A stretch of 46,996 nucleotides of DNA from AC-69 sp035701505. Its GTDB lineage: Bacteria > Actinomycetota > UBA4738 > HRBIN12. Of the stretch, positions 31,695 through 40,006 are shown in pieces. Both the position numbers and the translations under genes were made by a program. The number at the start of each line of letters is the position of its first letter. Position 1 is the stretch's first letter. The stretch spans positions 1 through 46,996 of the forward strand of contig DASSSA010000132.1 of the NCBI GenBank assembly GCA_035701505.1. The letters are read 5' to 3'. The notes beneath the pieces were generated by a model. The model ran no database searches. It worked only from the letters and a program-made list of their open reading frames with translations, and was not told where the DNA came from.

Positions 31695-32939
31695 ATGGCC
31701 TTCGTTGATGAGGTGACGGTCTGGGTTCGCGCTGGTCGGGGAGGACATGGCTCGGCTGCGATGCTGCGCGAGCCGTTCAAGCCGCGGGGTGGACCCGAAG
31801 GTGGCGACGGCGGCCGAGGGGGGGACGTCCTGTTCGAGGCCTCCTCGGGCGTCCGCGACCTCTCGGCGCTGGCCGACCGGCCGCACCTTCACGCCGAGGA
31901 CGGCAAGCCAGGCGGTGGGAGCCAGCGCACCGGGGCGAGCGGCGCGGACCTCGTGATCCAGGTCCCGGAGGGGACGATGGTGTTCGACCAGACCGGTCTG
32001 ATCGCCGACCTCGTCGGCGGAGGTTCCCGGGCGGTGGTCGCCCGCGGCGGCCGCGGGGGCCGCGGGAACGCCTCGCTCGCGTCCCGCCGCAACCGCCTGC
32101 CCCGTGCCGCGGAGGCGGGGGAGCCGGGTGAGGACCGGCAGGTGTCCGTGGAGCTTCGGGTCGTTGCCGACGTCGGCCTCGTGGGCCTGCCGAACGCGGG
32201 GAAGTCGACACTGCTCGGCAGGCTCACAGCGGCCAGGCCGAAGATCGCTCCCTATCCGTTCACCACGCTCCAGCCCAACCTGGGCGTGGCCGAGAGGGAC
32301 CGCCGCTTCATCGTGGCCGACGTCCCCGGCCTGGTCGAAGGGGCCCACGAAGGCAAGGGCCTCGGCCACCGGTTCCTCCGCCATCTCGACAGGGCGCGCG
32401 CGCTCGTGGTCGTCGTCGACATGTCGCGTCATGACCCGGCCGCCGATCTCCAGACGGTGCGGGGGGAGCTCGCGGCCCACGATCCGGGGCTTGCGACTCG
32501 GCCCTGGATCGTCGTCGGGACCAAGGCCGACCTGGTGGACGATGCCGAGGCGGCGGCGTTCACACTCGCCCCGAACGCGCTCGCCGTCTCCGGACTTACG
32601 GGGGAGGGGATCGACCGGCTGGCCAATCGGGTGGCCGAGCTGGTCGAGACGGCCTCCCGGGACAAGGAGGAGGATCGGCAGCCGTTCGTCGTGCTCCGCC
32701 CTGCTCGCCCTCCGTTCGTGGTGCGCAAGGAGGGTGCCGGCTTCCGCGTGGTCGGGCGGGCCGTGGAACGATGGGTCGCCGAGACCGACTTCGAGGATCC
32801 GCGCGAGGTGGTGCAGCTCCAGAAGCGACTGGCCAAGGAGGGGGTGGAGAGACAGCTCGCCGCCCTGGGAGCCCGGCGAGGTGACGAGGTCCTGATCGGG
32901 GAGCGGGCCTTCGAGTTCCTCCCGGAGGAAGAAGGCTGA
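31695..32939 (+). CDS. obgE: GTPase ObgE/CgtA, ribosome assembly
   Basis: This is a 414-residue protein. The Obg fold is at the N-terminus (Gly-rich, MAFVDEVTVWVRAGRGGHGS, GGDGGRGGDVLF). The G domain from ~160 has G1 GLPNAGKST, G2 PFTT, G3 DVPGL, G4 TKAD and G5 SGLTGEG. The C-terminal OCT domain holds FVVRKEGAGFRVVGRAVERWV. It binds the 50S precursor and monitors nucleotide status. CACAAT 6 bases before the ATG may be its -10. proBA, usually next to obg in actinobacteria, is absent; a DinB-like gene follows instead. Confidence 0.95.
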   Translation: MAFVDEVTVWVRAGRGGHGSAAMLREPFKPRGGPEGGDGGRGGDVLFEASSGVRDLSALADRPHLHAEDGKPGGGSQRTGASGADLVIQVPEGTMVFDQTGLIADLVGGGSRAVVARGGRGGRGNASLASRRNRLPRAAEAGEPGEDRQVSVELRVVADVGLVGLPNAGKSTLLGRLTAARPKIAPYPFTTLQPNLGVAERDRRFIVADVPGLVEGAHEGKGLGHRFLRHLDRARALVVVVDMSRHDPAADLQTVRGELAAHDPGLATRPWIVVGTKADLVDDAEAAAFTLAPNALAVSGLTGEGIDRLANRVAELVETASRDKEEDRQPFVVLRPARPPFVVRKEGAGFRVVGRAVERWVAETDFEDPREVVQLQKRLAKEGVERQLAALGARRGDEVLIGERAFEFLPEEEG

Positions 32940-32941
32940 TC

Positions 32942-33397
32942 ATGGTCCCACGAGAGGACCTCCTGCGATCCGAGGATCGAGGTTGGAGCGAGCTCCGCTC
33001 GCTGTTGGACAGCCTGTCGCGTCAGCAGGCGCTGGAGCCAGGGCTCACGGCCGAGGGATGGTCGGTCAAGGATCTGCTCTGGCATCTGGGCGCTTGGTGG
33101 GCCAAAGCCGGCGTCATGCTCGAGCGGATCCGCGTTGGGACCTACGAGGGAGGGGACCACGGCTCGAACGTCGATGAGCTGAACGCGCGGTTCCTGGAAG
33201 AGGGCCGCAGATTGGACCTGTCGACGGTGACGGCCGAGCTGTACGCGGCGAGGAATCATTCCTTGGTCGAGTTCGCCGCGCTCCCGGACGTGACCCCCGA
33301 AGCCGAGGAGTGGTTCCGGGAGTCGGGCGCCGAGCACTACGACGAGCACCTGGGCGACCTGCGGGTCTGGGTCGGCAAGCTCACGTCCGCCGGCTGA
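32942..33397 (+). CDS. DinB/DfsB-like helical bundle protein
   Basis: This is a 151-residue protein starting 3 bases after obgE. It is helical, with SVKDLLWHLGAWW carrying the first metal His and HYDEHLGDLRVWV the HxxxH pair, the three-histidine pattern of the DinB/DfsB group. Its function is not assignable; relatives detoxify or modify thiols. It stands where proBA would be in many relatives. A second DinB-like gene is at 1152-1721. Confidence 0.7.
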   Translation: MVPREDLLRSEDRGWSELRSLLDSLSRQQALEPGLTAEGWSVKDLLWHLGAWWAKAGVMLERIRVGTYEGGDHGSNVDELNARFLEEGRRLDLSTVTAELYAARNHSLVEFAALPDVTPEAEEWFRESGAEHYDEHLGDLRVWVGKLTSAG

Positions 33398-33425
33398 AAT
33401 ACGAAGGAAGGCCAGGTGCCGGCCG

Positions 33426-33431
33426 TAGGAT
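33426..33431 (+). promoter_or_regulatory. -10 hexamer, leaderless type, for nadD
   Basis: TAGGAT ends 7 bases before GTG 33439 and supports that start over the ATG at 33460, which lies inside the nucleotide-binding motif. Confidence 0.45.
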
Positions 33432-33438
33432 TGCCGGC

Positions 33439-34035
33439 GTGGGACGACGCCTGGGCGTCATGGGCGGCACGTTCGACCCGATCCATCACGGACACCTCCT
33501 GACCGCAGAGGAGGCCGCCGTTCAGTTCGGCCTGGACGAAGTGGTGTTCGTGCCGACTGGTCAGCCGTGGATGAAGGAGGAGCGGGACGTTTCCTCGCCC
33601 GAGCACCGGTACCTCATGACGGTGATCGCCACCGCCAGCAACCCAAGGTTCTTCGTGTCGCGGCTCGAGGTGGATCGGGAGGGTCCCACGTACACGGTCG
33701 ACACCCTTCGCGAGCTGAGGGAGCAGCGCGGCGGGAACGTGGATCTGTTCTTCGTGACGGGCGCCGATGCCGTGCTGGAGATCTTCCAATGGAAGGACCC
33801 CGACGAGATCCTCGAGCTCGCGCACTTCATCGCGGCCACCCGGCCCGGCTACGACCTGGCTCGCTTCGAGGCGGAAGAGCCCAGTCGCCATCCGAACGTG
33901 AGCGTCATGAACATCCCGGCCCTGGCCATCTCCTCCACGGACATCCGCGAGCGCGTTCGGGAGGGCCGGCCCATCCGGTACCTTGTGCCCGAGGGCGTGG
34001 AGAGCTACATCGAGAAGGCGGGGTTGTACCGATGA
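33439..34035 (+). CDS. nadD: Nicotinate-nucleotide adenylyltransferase
   Basis: This is a 198-residue protein. It has the nucleotidyltransferase motif GGTFDPIHHGHLLTAEEA near the N-terminus, VPTGQPWMK in the middle and ISSTDIRERVREGRPIRYLVP near the C-terminus, the NadD form of the motifs. It makes deamido-NAD from nicotinate mononucleotide. The stop overlaps the ATG of the LCP-like gene as ATGA (34032-34035), and rsfS lies after that, the standard order nadD-LytR_C-rsfS. Confidence 0.93.
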   Translation: MGRRLGVMGGTFDPIHHGHLLTAEEAAVQFGLDEVVFVPTGQPWMKEERDVSSPEHRYLMTVIATASNPRFFVSRLEVDREGPTYTVDTLRELREQRGGNVDLFFVTGADAVLEIFQWKDPDEILELAHFIAATRPGYDLARFEAEEPSRHPNVSVMNIPALAISSTDIRERVREGRPIRYLVPEGVESYIEKAGLYR

Positions 34036-35087
34036 AGCGCGCGCACCATCGCGGCAAGGTCCGCCTCTTCGTCGGGCGAGACCGTCATACGCGGCTCCGG
34101 GCCATGGCGGCGGGGTGGCTGGCGCGGGTTGCGACGGCGCTCCTGGTGGTCGGAGGGGTGGTGGTCTGGGGCACCGTGTCGGTCCGCGACCAGAACGCGG
34201 CGCCCGCATCGGGGAGCTCGTTCGCCCCTTCGAAGCTCCTGCTGCTCGAGCTCCGGTCGATGGACGCGGTTATGATCGCGGTCGTTGGGTCCTCGGGGAC
34301 CCCGTCGCCGGCCGCGCTCGCCATCCCCCCGAACGTGGTGATGACGATCCCCGGCCAGGGTGACGGCACGGTCAAGGAGGTCACCCCCCTGAACGGATCC
34401 GACGCCGCCGTGGCCATCTCCAACCTCGTCGGCGCGTGGATCCCGCACTACATCGTGACCGATCCGAGCCATCTCGCAGCGGTGGTGGACCGGGTGGGTG
34501 GGATCCAGCTGTTCGGGTCGGTGGCGAGCGGGGGAGAGGTGGCCGCCGGCCTGACTGAGCCCGGGCCGGCCCGAGCCCTGACGTGGCGGGAGACTCTCAT
34601 CGGGCTGTTCCAGGCCGGTCCTCAATGGGCCCCCGGTGACTTCCTAGGATCCGACGATGCGGCCGCGGGCGCCCGGCTCCTCACGGCGGCGAGGGGCGCG
34701 GCATTGCAGGTCCTCCCCACAGCCAACGTGACGCCCGGATACCTCCGCCCGGACTACGAGGCGGTGGCCGCCCTCATGGAGGAGCGGTTCGGGATGGCGA
34801 GACAGCCACCGGTCCGGGTGCTCGTACTGAACGGGACTGGCGCCCCCGGCGTCGGTGAGTTGGTGGCCGAACGCCTCATCCCGGAGGGCTACCGAGTGGT
34901 GGTCTCGGAGAATGCGTCGAGCTTCGACCATCGGGAGACGCTCGTCGTGGCGGGCTCGGAAGAGTCCCGCGAGGCGGCCGAGCGGATCCGACGGCTCTTG
35001 GGGGTGGGAGCGCTGTCCGTGTCCGCGGTACCCTCGGGGCTGGGAGAGATCACGATCCTGGTAGGAGAGGACTACACGAACGGATGA
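34032..35087 (+). CDS. Degenerate LCP domain plus LytR_C domain, membrane-anchored
   Basis: This is a 351-residue protein. A basic N-terminus is followed by one transmembrane helix (about 25-46). The extracytoplasmic part starts with an LCP-like fold: KLLLLELRSMDAVMIAVV, AALAIPPNVVMTIPG and YIVTDPSHLAAVVDRVGGIQ. LCP enzymes, which attach polymers to the wall, normally read IPRD at the second site; here it is IPPN, so that arginine and aspartate are lost and catalysis is unlikely. The C-terminal ~90 residues form a LytR_C domain (VRVLVLNGTGAPGVGELVAERL). It is coupled to nadD by ATGA. It may act as a scaffold. Confidence 0.75.
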   Translation: MKRAHHRGKVRLFVGRDRHTRLRAMAAGWLARVATALLVVGGVVVWGTVSVRDQNAAPASGSSFAPSKLLLLELRSMDAVMIAVVGSSGTPSPAALAIPPNVVMTIPGQGDGTVKEVTPLNGSDAAVAISNLVGAWIPHYIVTDPSHLAAVVDRVGGIQLFGSVASGGEVAAGLTEPGPARALTWRETLIGLFQAGPQWAPGDFLGSDDAAAGARLLTAARGAALQVLPTANVTPGYLRPDYEAVAALMEERFGMARQPPVRVLVLNGTGAPGVGELVAERLIPEGYRVVVSENASSFDHRETLVVAGSEESREAAERIRRLLGVGALSVSAVPSGLGEITILVGEDYTNG

Positions 35088-35102
35088 CGGTGGAAGAAGG
35101 CA

Positions 35103-35492
35103 GTGCCCGGTAACGCCGCCGGGATCCCGGGGAGCAAGGAGGTGGCGCTGGCGGCGGCGCGGGCCGCGGCCGCCAAGCAGGGCGAGGACATCACCATCCT
35201 GGACGTCCAGGAGCTCATCGTCATCACCGATTTCTTCGTGATCGCCAGCGGATCCAGCGACCGACAGGTCAGGACCATCGTCGACGAGGTGGAGAAGGCG
35301 GTCCGGGAACGAGGAATCCGCCCGGTCCGACGGGAGGGCGAGACGGAGAACCGATGGGTGCTGCTGGACTACGTCGATGTGGTGGTACACGTGTTCGCCG
35401 ACGAGGAGCGGGAGTACTACGACCTGGAGCGGCTGTGGAGGGACGCTCCCCGGGTCAGGTGGCAGAACTCGGACGCGGTCTCATCGGGCTGA
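35103..35492 (+). CDS. rsfS: Ribosomal silencing factor RsfS
   Basis: This is a 129-residue protein starting at GTG 35103. The RsfS core includes DITILDVQELIVITDFFVIASG, SDRQVRTIVDEV, RPVRREGETENRWVLLDYVDVVVHVF and REYYDLERLW. It binds L14 on the 50S subunit and blocks joining with 30S in starvation. The short Gly/Ala-rich N-terminus looks disordered. It is the last core gene before tRNA-Ala. Confidence 0.94.
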   Translation: MPGNAAGIPGSKEVALAAARAAAAKQGEDITILDVQELIVITDFFVIASGSSDRQVRTIVDEVEKAVRERGIRPVRREGETENRWVLLDYVDVVVHVFADEEREYYDLERLWRDAPRVRWQNSDAVSSG

Positions 35493-35494
35493 GT

Positions 35495-35500
35495 AGACTT
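35495..35500 (+). promoter_or_regulatory. -10 hexamer for tRNA-Ala
   Basis: TAGACT ends 12 bases before the tRNA 5' end, just after the rsfS stop. Confidence 0.45.
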
Positions 35501-35512
35501 CCGGTCTGCCTT

Positions 35513-35585
35513 GGGCCCATAGCTCAGCTGGTAGAGCGCATGGCTGGCAGCCATGAGGTCAGGGGTTCGAATCCCCTTGGGTCCA
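35513..35585 (+). tRNA. tRNA-Ala (anticodon GGC)
   Basis: A canonical 73-nt tRNA: acceptor GGGCCCA with TGGGTCC, D-arm GCTCAGCTGGTAGAGC, anticodon stem CATGG/CCATG enclosing CTGGCAG (anticodon GGC), T-arm AGGGG TTCGAAT CCCCT, discriminator A. The last bases are part of the 33-bp direct repeat that recurs at 36456, which suggests use as an integration site. Confidence 0.96.
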
Positions 35586-35613
35586 CTTTCAGCCCCTTAT
35601 TCGAACTCGGGCG
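35581..35613 (+). repeat. Direct repeat copy A, starts in tRNA-Ala 3' end
   Basis: Thirty-three bases beginning with the last five of tRNA-Ala and matching 36456-36488 at 31 of 33 positions (875 bp offset). Weaker similarity continues for about 20 more bases. Reads as an att-like duplication. Confidence 0.75.
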
Positions 35614-35637
35614 TGAAAGCAGAGACGGGAACACGTC

Positions 35638-35745
35638 TCAGAACTCCCCCCGACCGATTCTCCGGTCCTTGATGTAGATGGCCTCGAGCATCGCGTCGTT
35701 GAAGCGACGGCGCACCGACGGCCGCACCAGAAGGAAGGTCGAAGC
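35638..35745 (-). pseudogene. Fragment resembling a serine-recombinase C-terminus
   Basis: Minus strand, 35 codons bounded by stops. The segment RRRFNDAMLEAIYIKDRRI resembles the conserved RRxxNQAxFExIYI...R region near the C-terminus of large serine recombinases of actinobacterial elements. The rest of such a gene is missing. It lies between tRNA-Ala and the second repeat copy. This is a motif resemblance, not a proven homology. Confidence 0.35.
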
Positions 35746-35787
35746 TCAGCCCCAGACGTGCGTAGATTGATGGGCAGGTGATTACCT

Positions 35788-36313
35788 TTGACATCATCAG
35801 CGAAGATTCGGGCATGGACGGCCGCGGGCGTTGCTGGCGTCCTGGTGTTGGGAGTGGCTGCCATTCTTCTCAGTACCGGGGAGACGGGAGACCGAACGCG
35901 GGGCCAGTCCGACGGCCGCATTCCCGGACCCGTCCTTCCGGGTGAGGTGTGTGAAGGCGAACCATCGTCCCTTGATGCGGTCGCATCGGCGATGCCCTTC
36001 CAGCTAGCCTTCCCGGATGCGGCGATTGCGGGCTGCCCTTGAATACGATTCAGGTGTCGTCGTGTACGAGAGTGTCAACACCCTGAGAGATCCGGAATCG
36101 GTGTGGAAACGGATGGCGGAGGAATACTGGGAGTTCTCCGTCGGGGTCGTCAATGGAGTGCCGGCGGGCCTGGCGGATCCCGCAATCGGCATCGGAACGA
36201 TTGGGGGAGTGGACATGGTGGTGAATGGCATCCGAGTGACGGTCTCCGGAAACGGAAGAATTCCACTCTCGGATCTCATCGACGTTGCGAAGTCGATTTC
36301 GTTCGCAACGTGA
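35788..36313 (+). pseudogene. Frameshifted exported protein, DUF4367-like C-terminus
   Basis: Two overlapping frames together make one plausible protein. The first (35788-36042, TTG start) gives a basic start, one transmembrane helix (AGVAGVLVLGVAAILL) and SSLDAVASAMPFQLAFPDAA, then stops. The second (to 36313, entered around 36017-36045) continues with LEYDSGVVVYESVNTLRDP and ends VNGIRVTVSGNGRIPLSDLIDVAKSI, a pattern like the end of DUF4367 membrane-anchored domains. A single-base indel would join them, so this is a decayed gene or a sequencing error. It lies between the two repeat copies. Confidence 0.55.
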
Positions 36314-36709
36314 TCAACGCATCCGCCCTCGGTCAGCAAGGGGACCTGACCTGCCTCCAATTGCGAACCCGGCCACCTGAGGTAGCTGGCTGACACCGCG
36401 CTCTGTCGCGGAGCCCTTCCAGAAGCGGTAGGCGGTTCACACATCGCCCAGCTAGGTTCACTTTCAGCGCCTTATTCGAACTCGGGCGCGAGAAGAGAGG
36501 CGCGAAGACGGGGTGCAGGCACACTGAACCTCGACCGCCTCGTCCTCCAGCGGACTCCCGGAGGGTGGGAACACCCCGGACGTTCGGTGTGTTTCGCCCC
36601 CCTCACTCGACCGGGAGGCAAAGTTGGCTCGCAGCCTCTGGGTGGCGGAGGCTTCGATCAATGGCGAACGTGGTACACCGGGGCAAGTCGAAGACAGGGG
36701 GCGGGGGCG
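36314..36709. other. Intergenic, contains repeat copy B; no gene seen
   Basis: Nearly 400 bases with no convincing gene. It holds the second repeat (36456-36488). On the minus strand the sequence after the repeat again reads SRPSSNKALKV in frame, similar to copy A (SRPSSNKGLKV), so the homology extends past the 33 bp core at a lower level. Confidence 0.5.
36456..36488 (+). repeat. Direct repeat copy B
   Basis: Matches copy A (35581-35613) at 31 of 33 bases; differences are at the third and fourteenth positions. The tRNA-derived end reads GTTCA instead of GTCCA. Confidence 0.75.
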
Positions 36710-38116
36710 ATGAGGTGGCAGAAAGCGAGTCATCGGAAAGGAGCCACGGACCGTACGGCACGAATTCTTCGAATCGGATCATCGACGGGGGGCCTCGATC
36801 ACTCGGGGGAGACTCAGCGGTCCGCAGTGCCTCTCGCGGTACTCCTTGGCTTGGCCCTCGCCGCAACCCTCCTCGTTGGCTGTAGCGGGGATCGCCCGCC
36901 CGGCGGCGATGTCGAGACCGTACAGATCCCCTCAACGCCGGTGGGCAGCCAGCTCGAATGGGTCATGGCCCAACTGAACGGAGGGGCCGACACCCTCACC
37001 GAGGAAGACGTGGTGGCGCACTTCGCCCCCGAATTCCTCCAGGGGTTCCCGCCGCAGCCGCTGATCGAGCAGTTCCGACGAACCTCCGCTCAGGCCGGTC
37101 ACATCACCCTTACCGGGTTCTCGGTGCCGCTGAGTTCCACCGAAGCGATCGGGCTGATCACCTCGCAGCGGCCTGTGGAGGGCTCGGAGCGCGCGGCCGC
37201 ATACATGAACGTCGAGGTGGCGGCCCCCCACCGGATCACCTACCTGAACCTGGGCGATCTTCCTGGCCCCTCGGCCCAGGAGCTCGCGACCCCCGGTCCC
37301 TACACGGGAGCGTTCGACGTTGGGGGAGGGCGGACGCTCTTCCTGACCTGTTCGGGCTCGGCGAGCCCGACGGTGATCCTCGAGGCTGGAGCCGGAGGGG
37401 GAGCGAATGCCTGGACCAAGGTCCAGCCCGAGGTCGCTAATCTCGCTCGCGTCTGCAGCTGCGATCGGGCCAACATCCCCGGTGGCGCGAGCGATCCCGC
37501 ACCGAAGCCACGGACGGCGGAGGACGTCGTCGAGGATCTGCATGCGGCGCTCACGGCCGCCGGTGTTCCCGGTCCGTTCGTCCTGGTCGGGCACTCAGAC
37601 GGCGGACTGTTCGTCAGGCTGTACGCGAGTCGGTACCCCGACGAGGTCGTCGGAATGGTGCTGGTCGATGCGGTCTCCGAGGAACTGGACGCGTCTGGGT
37701 TGGTCTTGCTGAAGGAGCTCCTCAGTCAGGATCAGTGGCGAGGGTACCAGGCCGGACTCGAGCAACAGGCGCGCGCTCCGTTCGTTGCGCGCGTCGACGA
37801 CGAGCAAGTCGACATCGCCGCAAGTTCCGCAGAGATGCGCGCGACTCTGGCGGACAGTCCGCTTCGGCCGATGCCGCTGTTCGTCCTGACCCACGGGGTG
37901 CCGGATCCGCCTTCGCCCGGCGAGCCACTGGAGTTCGCTCAAGCAAAGGAGCGAGTCTGGCAGGAGCTGCAACAGCAGCTCGCTCGGCTCGTCCCGAACG
38001 CAAAGCACCTCGTCGTGAGGGACAGCGGACACATCATCCAGGAAGAGCAGCCCGACGTAGTGATCGATGCCATTCGACGGGTAGTTGAGGCAGTTCGCGA
38101 CCCCGGGACCTGGTAA
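36710..38116 (+). CDS. Lipoprotein alpha/beta-hydrolase with N-terminal helical domain
   Basis: This is a 468-residue protein from ATG 36710; the start is uncertain because the frame is open to 36587 and GTG 36827 would place the lipobox Cys (36881) at residue 19. Leu-rich LLGLALAATLLVGC is a lipobox, so the protein should be anchored outside the membrane. A helical region with WVMAQLNGGADTLTEEDVVAHFAPEFL and FRRTSAQAGHITLTGF resembles the ORF12-type domain found before some serine hydrolases. The hydrolase domain has nucleophile GHSDGG (Ser296 by this numbering) and a C-terminal His in RDSGHIIQEE. The substrate is unknown. Confidence 0.78.
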   Translation: MRWQKASHRKGATDRTARILRIGSSTGGLDHSGETQRSAVPLAVLLGLALAATLLVGCSGDRPPGGDVETVQIPSTPVGSQLEWVMAQLNGGADTLTEEDVVAHFAPEFLQGFPPQPLIEQFRRTSAQAGHITLTGFSVPLSSTEAIGLITSQRPVEGSERAAAYMNVEVAAPHRITYLNLGDLPGPSAQELATPGPYTGAFDVGGGRTLFLTCSGSASPTVILEAGAGGGANAWTKVQPEVANLARVCSCDRANIPGGASDPAPKPRTAEDVVEDLHAALTAAGVPGPFVLVGHSDGGLFVRLYASRYPDEVVGMVLVDAVSEELDASGLVLLKELLSQDQWRGYQAGLEQQARAPFVARVDDEQVDIAASSAEMRATLADSPLRPMPLFVLTHGVPDPPSPGEPLEFAQAKERVWQELQQQLARLVPNAKHLVVRDSGHIIQEEQPDVVIDAIRRVVEAVRDPGTW

Positions 38117-38471
38117 TGGCGTCACCTCAGCGTCCGCGGGTGGCCTGGTCGCCGATGAGTTCGTGGAGCTGAGCGACCAAGTCGTGCCAGGAGTTGGAAT
38201 AGCATCCCCACGTCCACCAGCAGGGGCCCACCAGCGATGGCCCTCATGTACCCCTCAGGAGCCGCCGGCTACTGGACCCAGAGGCGGCTGAGCATGATCC
38301 CCTATTGGGGGTGAACCTGGACGTTCTCCGTGCGGGCCGGTGTTGGCGAATCCCTGGCAGCTGAACTGTTTGTCGATGAAGTTCCCCCGGGTAGTCCGCC
38401 CCGGCTAGTCCTAGGACCGCCGACTTACACTTGGCTGGAGTCCCGTCTTCTACAAGCGCTTGGAGAGGCCA
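38117..38471. other. Intergenic, no gene seen
   Basis: About 350 bases between two exported-protein genes. Open frames on both strands lack recognisable domains. TACACT at 38426-38431 could be the -10 for the downstream metalloprotease-like gene. Confidence 0.4.
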
Positions 38472-39614
38472 GTGCGAACGGGGTCGTTTGGCATCACCGG
38501 CCCGGTCGTGACGTTGTTGATCGTGACTGCCCCCTGCTCTGGTTCGCCCAATCTGGTCCGCCACCAATCTCCTTCGACCGCTCAACCGGCGCCGGTGTCA
38601 ATCGTTGAGGAGGGTGTCACGGTGAACGTCTCCTCTGCCGTGATCCAATCCGCTCGGGCGTCCGACACGGACATCGCCCCGATCGTCAGTCAGGCGCTCC
38701 GGCGGATCACTCACCTCCTTCCTGGACTGAACGCGCGGGTGGACATGGGCGTCGACCCCAAGGGTGTGATCCACGAGATCGGGATTGGAGGCAGAAGCGA
38801 CCCCTCCACCGGCGACGTGACAATCGCGGTGGACCCGGCGTCCCAGAACTTCGCGACAACTTTGCGGGTGTGGCTCCCCGCGTTGCTTGCGCACGAGCTC
38901 GACCACGCGAAGCGGACGGACTCCGGACCTGGTAGCGGTCACACCTTATTGGACGCGATGGTCTTCGAAGGCGTCGCGGATGCCTTCTCGATCCAGGCGT
39001 TCCCTCAGACGCCGCCCATCCCGCAAGATGACGCGCTCTCCCGCAGTGAGGAGAAGGCCGCTTGGCACCGGGCACGGGGGAGGCTCTACGACCTGTTGGA
39101 CATGGCCGAGTACCGAAGCTGGTTCTTCGGCACCGGTCAGTTGCCTCGCTGGACCGGATATACGCTCGGCTTTCGGATCGTCTCCAGTTTCCTTGCGCGT
39201 CACCCGGGCGAGACGGCCGCATCGATCACTTCGTTCTCAGCCACTCGTATCTTCCAAGGGTCTGGCTGCGCGTGTCGCCTTCGGAGGGCTGTGACCGCTC
39301 GTTCAACACGATGTCGCTTCCGGCGGGAGTCTCCATCACGGCGGTCGGGAGTTCATCGCTCCGCTTGCCGCGGTGGCCTTCGACGGCTCATGATCCTGGC
39401 ATCAGCGACCCTCGGGTGGTGGCTCGGTCATCGAACCCGTCCCTCGCCAGGCGATATCCAGGGCCCTCTTGCAGGCGATCAAAATCGACTGAGCGACGGA
39501 TTCGATCCATGGATCGAGTGGCTGCTGATCAAGAACGCCTCAGCCTCGACGTACGAGGACCCGCCGGTTGATAATTCGGCCAGGTGGCGAGCGCCGGCGT
39601 CGACCGCCGCTTGA
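38472..39614 (+). CDS. DUF2268-like HExxH protease, exported, with aberrant C-terminus
   Basis: This is about 380 residues from GTG 38472 (a TTG at 38460 is possible); GGAGAGG lies close upstream. A hydrophobic segment near the N-terminus (GPVVTLLIVTAPCSGS) suggests export. AHELDHAKR gives the HExxH zinc site, with FEGVADAFSIQAF about 20 residues later supplying the third acidic ligand, as in the DUF2268 predicted Zn-dependent proteases. The family profile ends around GFRIVSSFLARHPGETAASITSF (about DNA 39240). After that ~120 residues are Arg/Ser-rich and unlike the family, probably read-through past a lost or shifted stop. Confidence 0.62.
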   Translation: MRTGSFGITGPVVTLLIVTAPCSGSPNLVRHQSPSTAQPAPVSIVEEGVTVNVSSAVIQSARASDTDIAPIVSQALRRITHLLPGLNARVDMGVDPKGVIHEIGIGGRSDPSTGDVTIAVDPASQNFATTLRVWLPALLAHELDHAKRTDSGPGSGHTLLDAMVFEGVADAFSIQAFPQTPPIPQDDALSRSEEKAAWHRARGRLYDLLDMAEYRSWFFGTGQLPRWTGYTLGFRIVSSFLARHPGETAASITSFSATRIFQGSGCACRLRRAVTARSTRCRFRRESPSRRSGVHRSACRGGLRRLMILASATLGWWLGHRTRPSPGDIQGPLAGDQNRLSDGFDPWIEWLLIKNASASTYEDPPVDNSARWRAPASTAA

Positions 39615-40006
39615 GCGCCCGGACTGCCAATCCTGCCTCGACTCGGAACCATCTAGCGGGGCTGCGGGCCATCCTCCCAGTTGGCTTCTTACTCGCCGTT
39701 TCCAGCTCGTGGCTTCCTTCCGGCGCAGTCCATGTCCGTGACTCATCCTGCGAAAGTGATCGGTGCCACTCCCCCTCGGCACCCCGTTTACCGCGGAGTA
39801 GCGAGGCAGGACTGCTGGCGGGTGGAGGGAGATCTCATTCGGGGCATGGGAGAAAGGGTGGAGTCGAAGCGCGTCCGTGGGTGCGATCGGGGCGCAGCCA
39901 TCTCGTCCGGACTTGCTGCCGGGAGGCGCGACCCGGCTGGAGAAATCTTGATCGTTGCGTCCCGAGCATCTACTTCTCGTACGCGTACGGTGAAGCTTAG
40001 ACGTTC
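39615..40006. other. Intergenic, promoter region of the sigma-factor gene
   Basis: About 390 bases with no convincing gene. TACGGT at 39986-39991 would give a short leader for the sigma gene. No clear ECF-type -35 (such as GGAAC) was identified. Confidence 0.4.
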
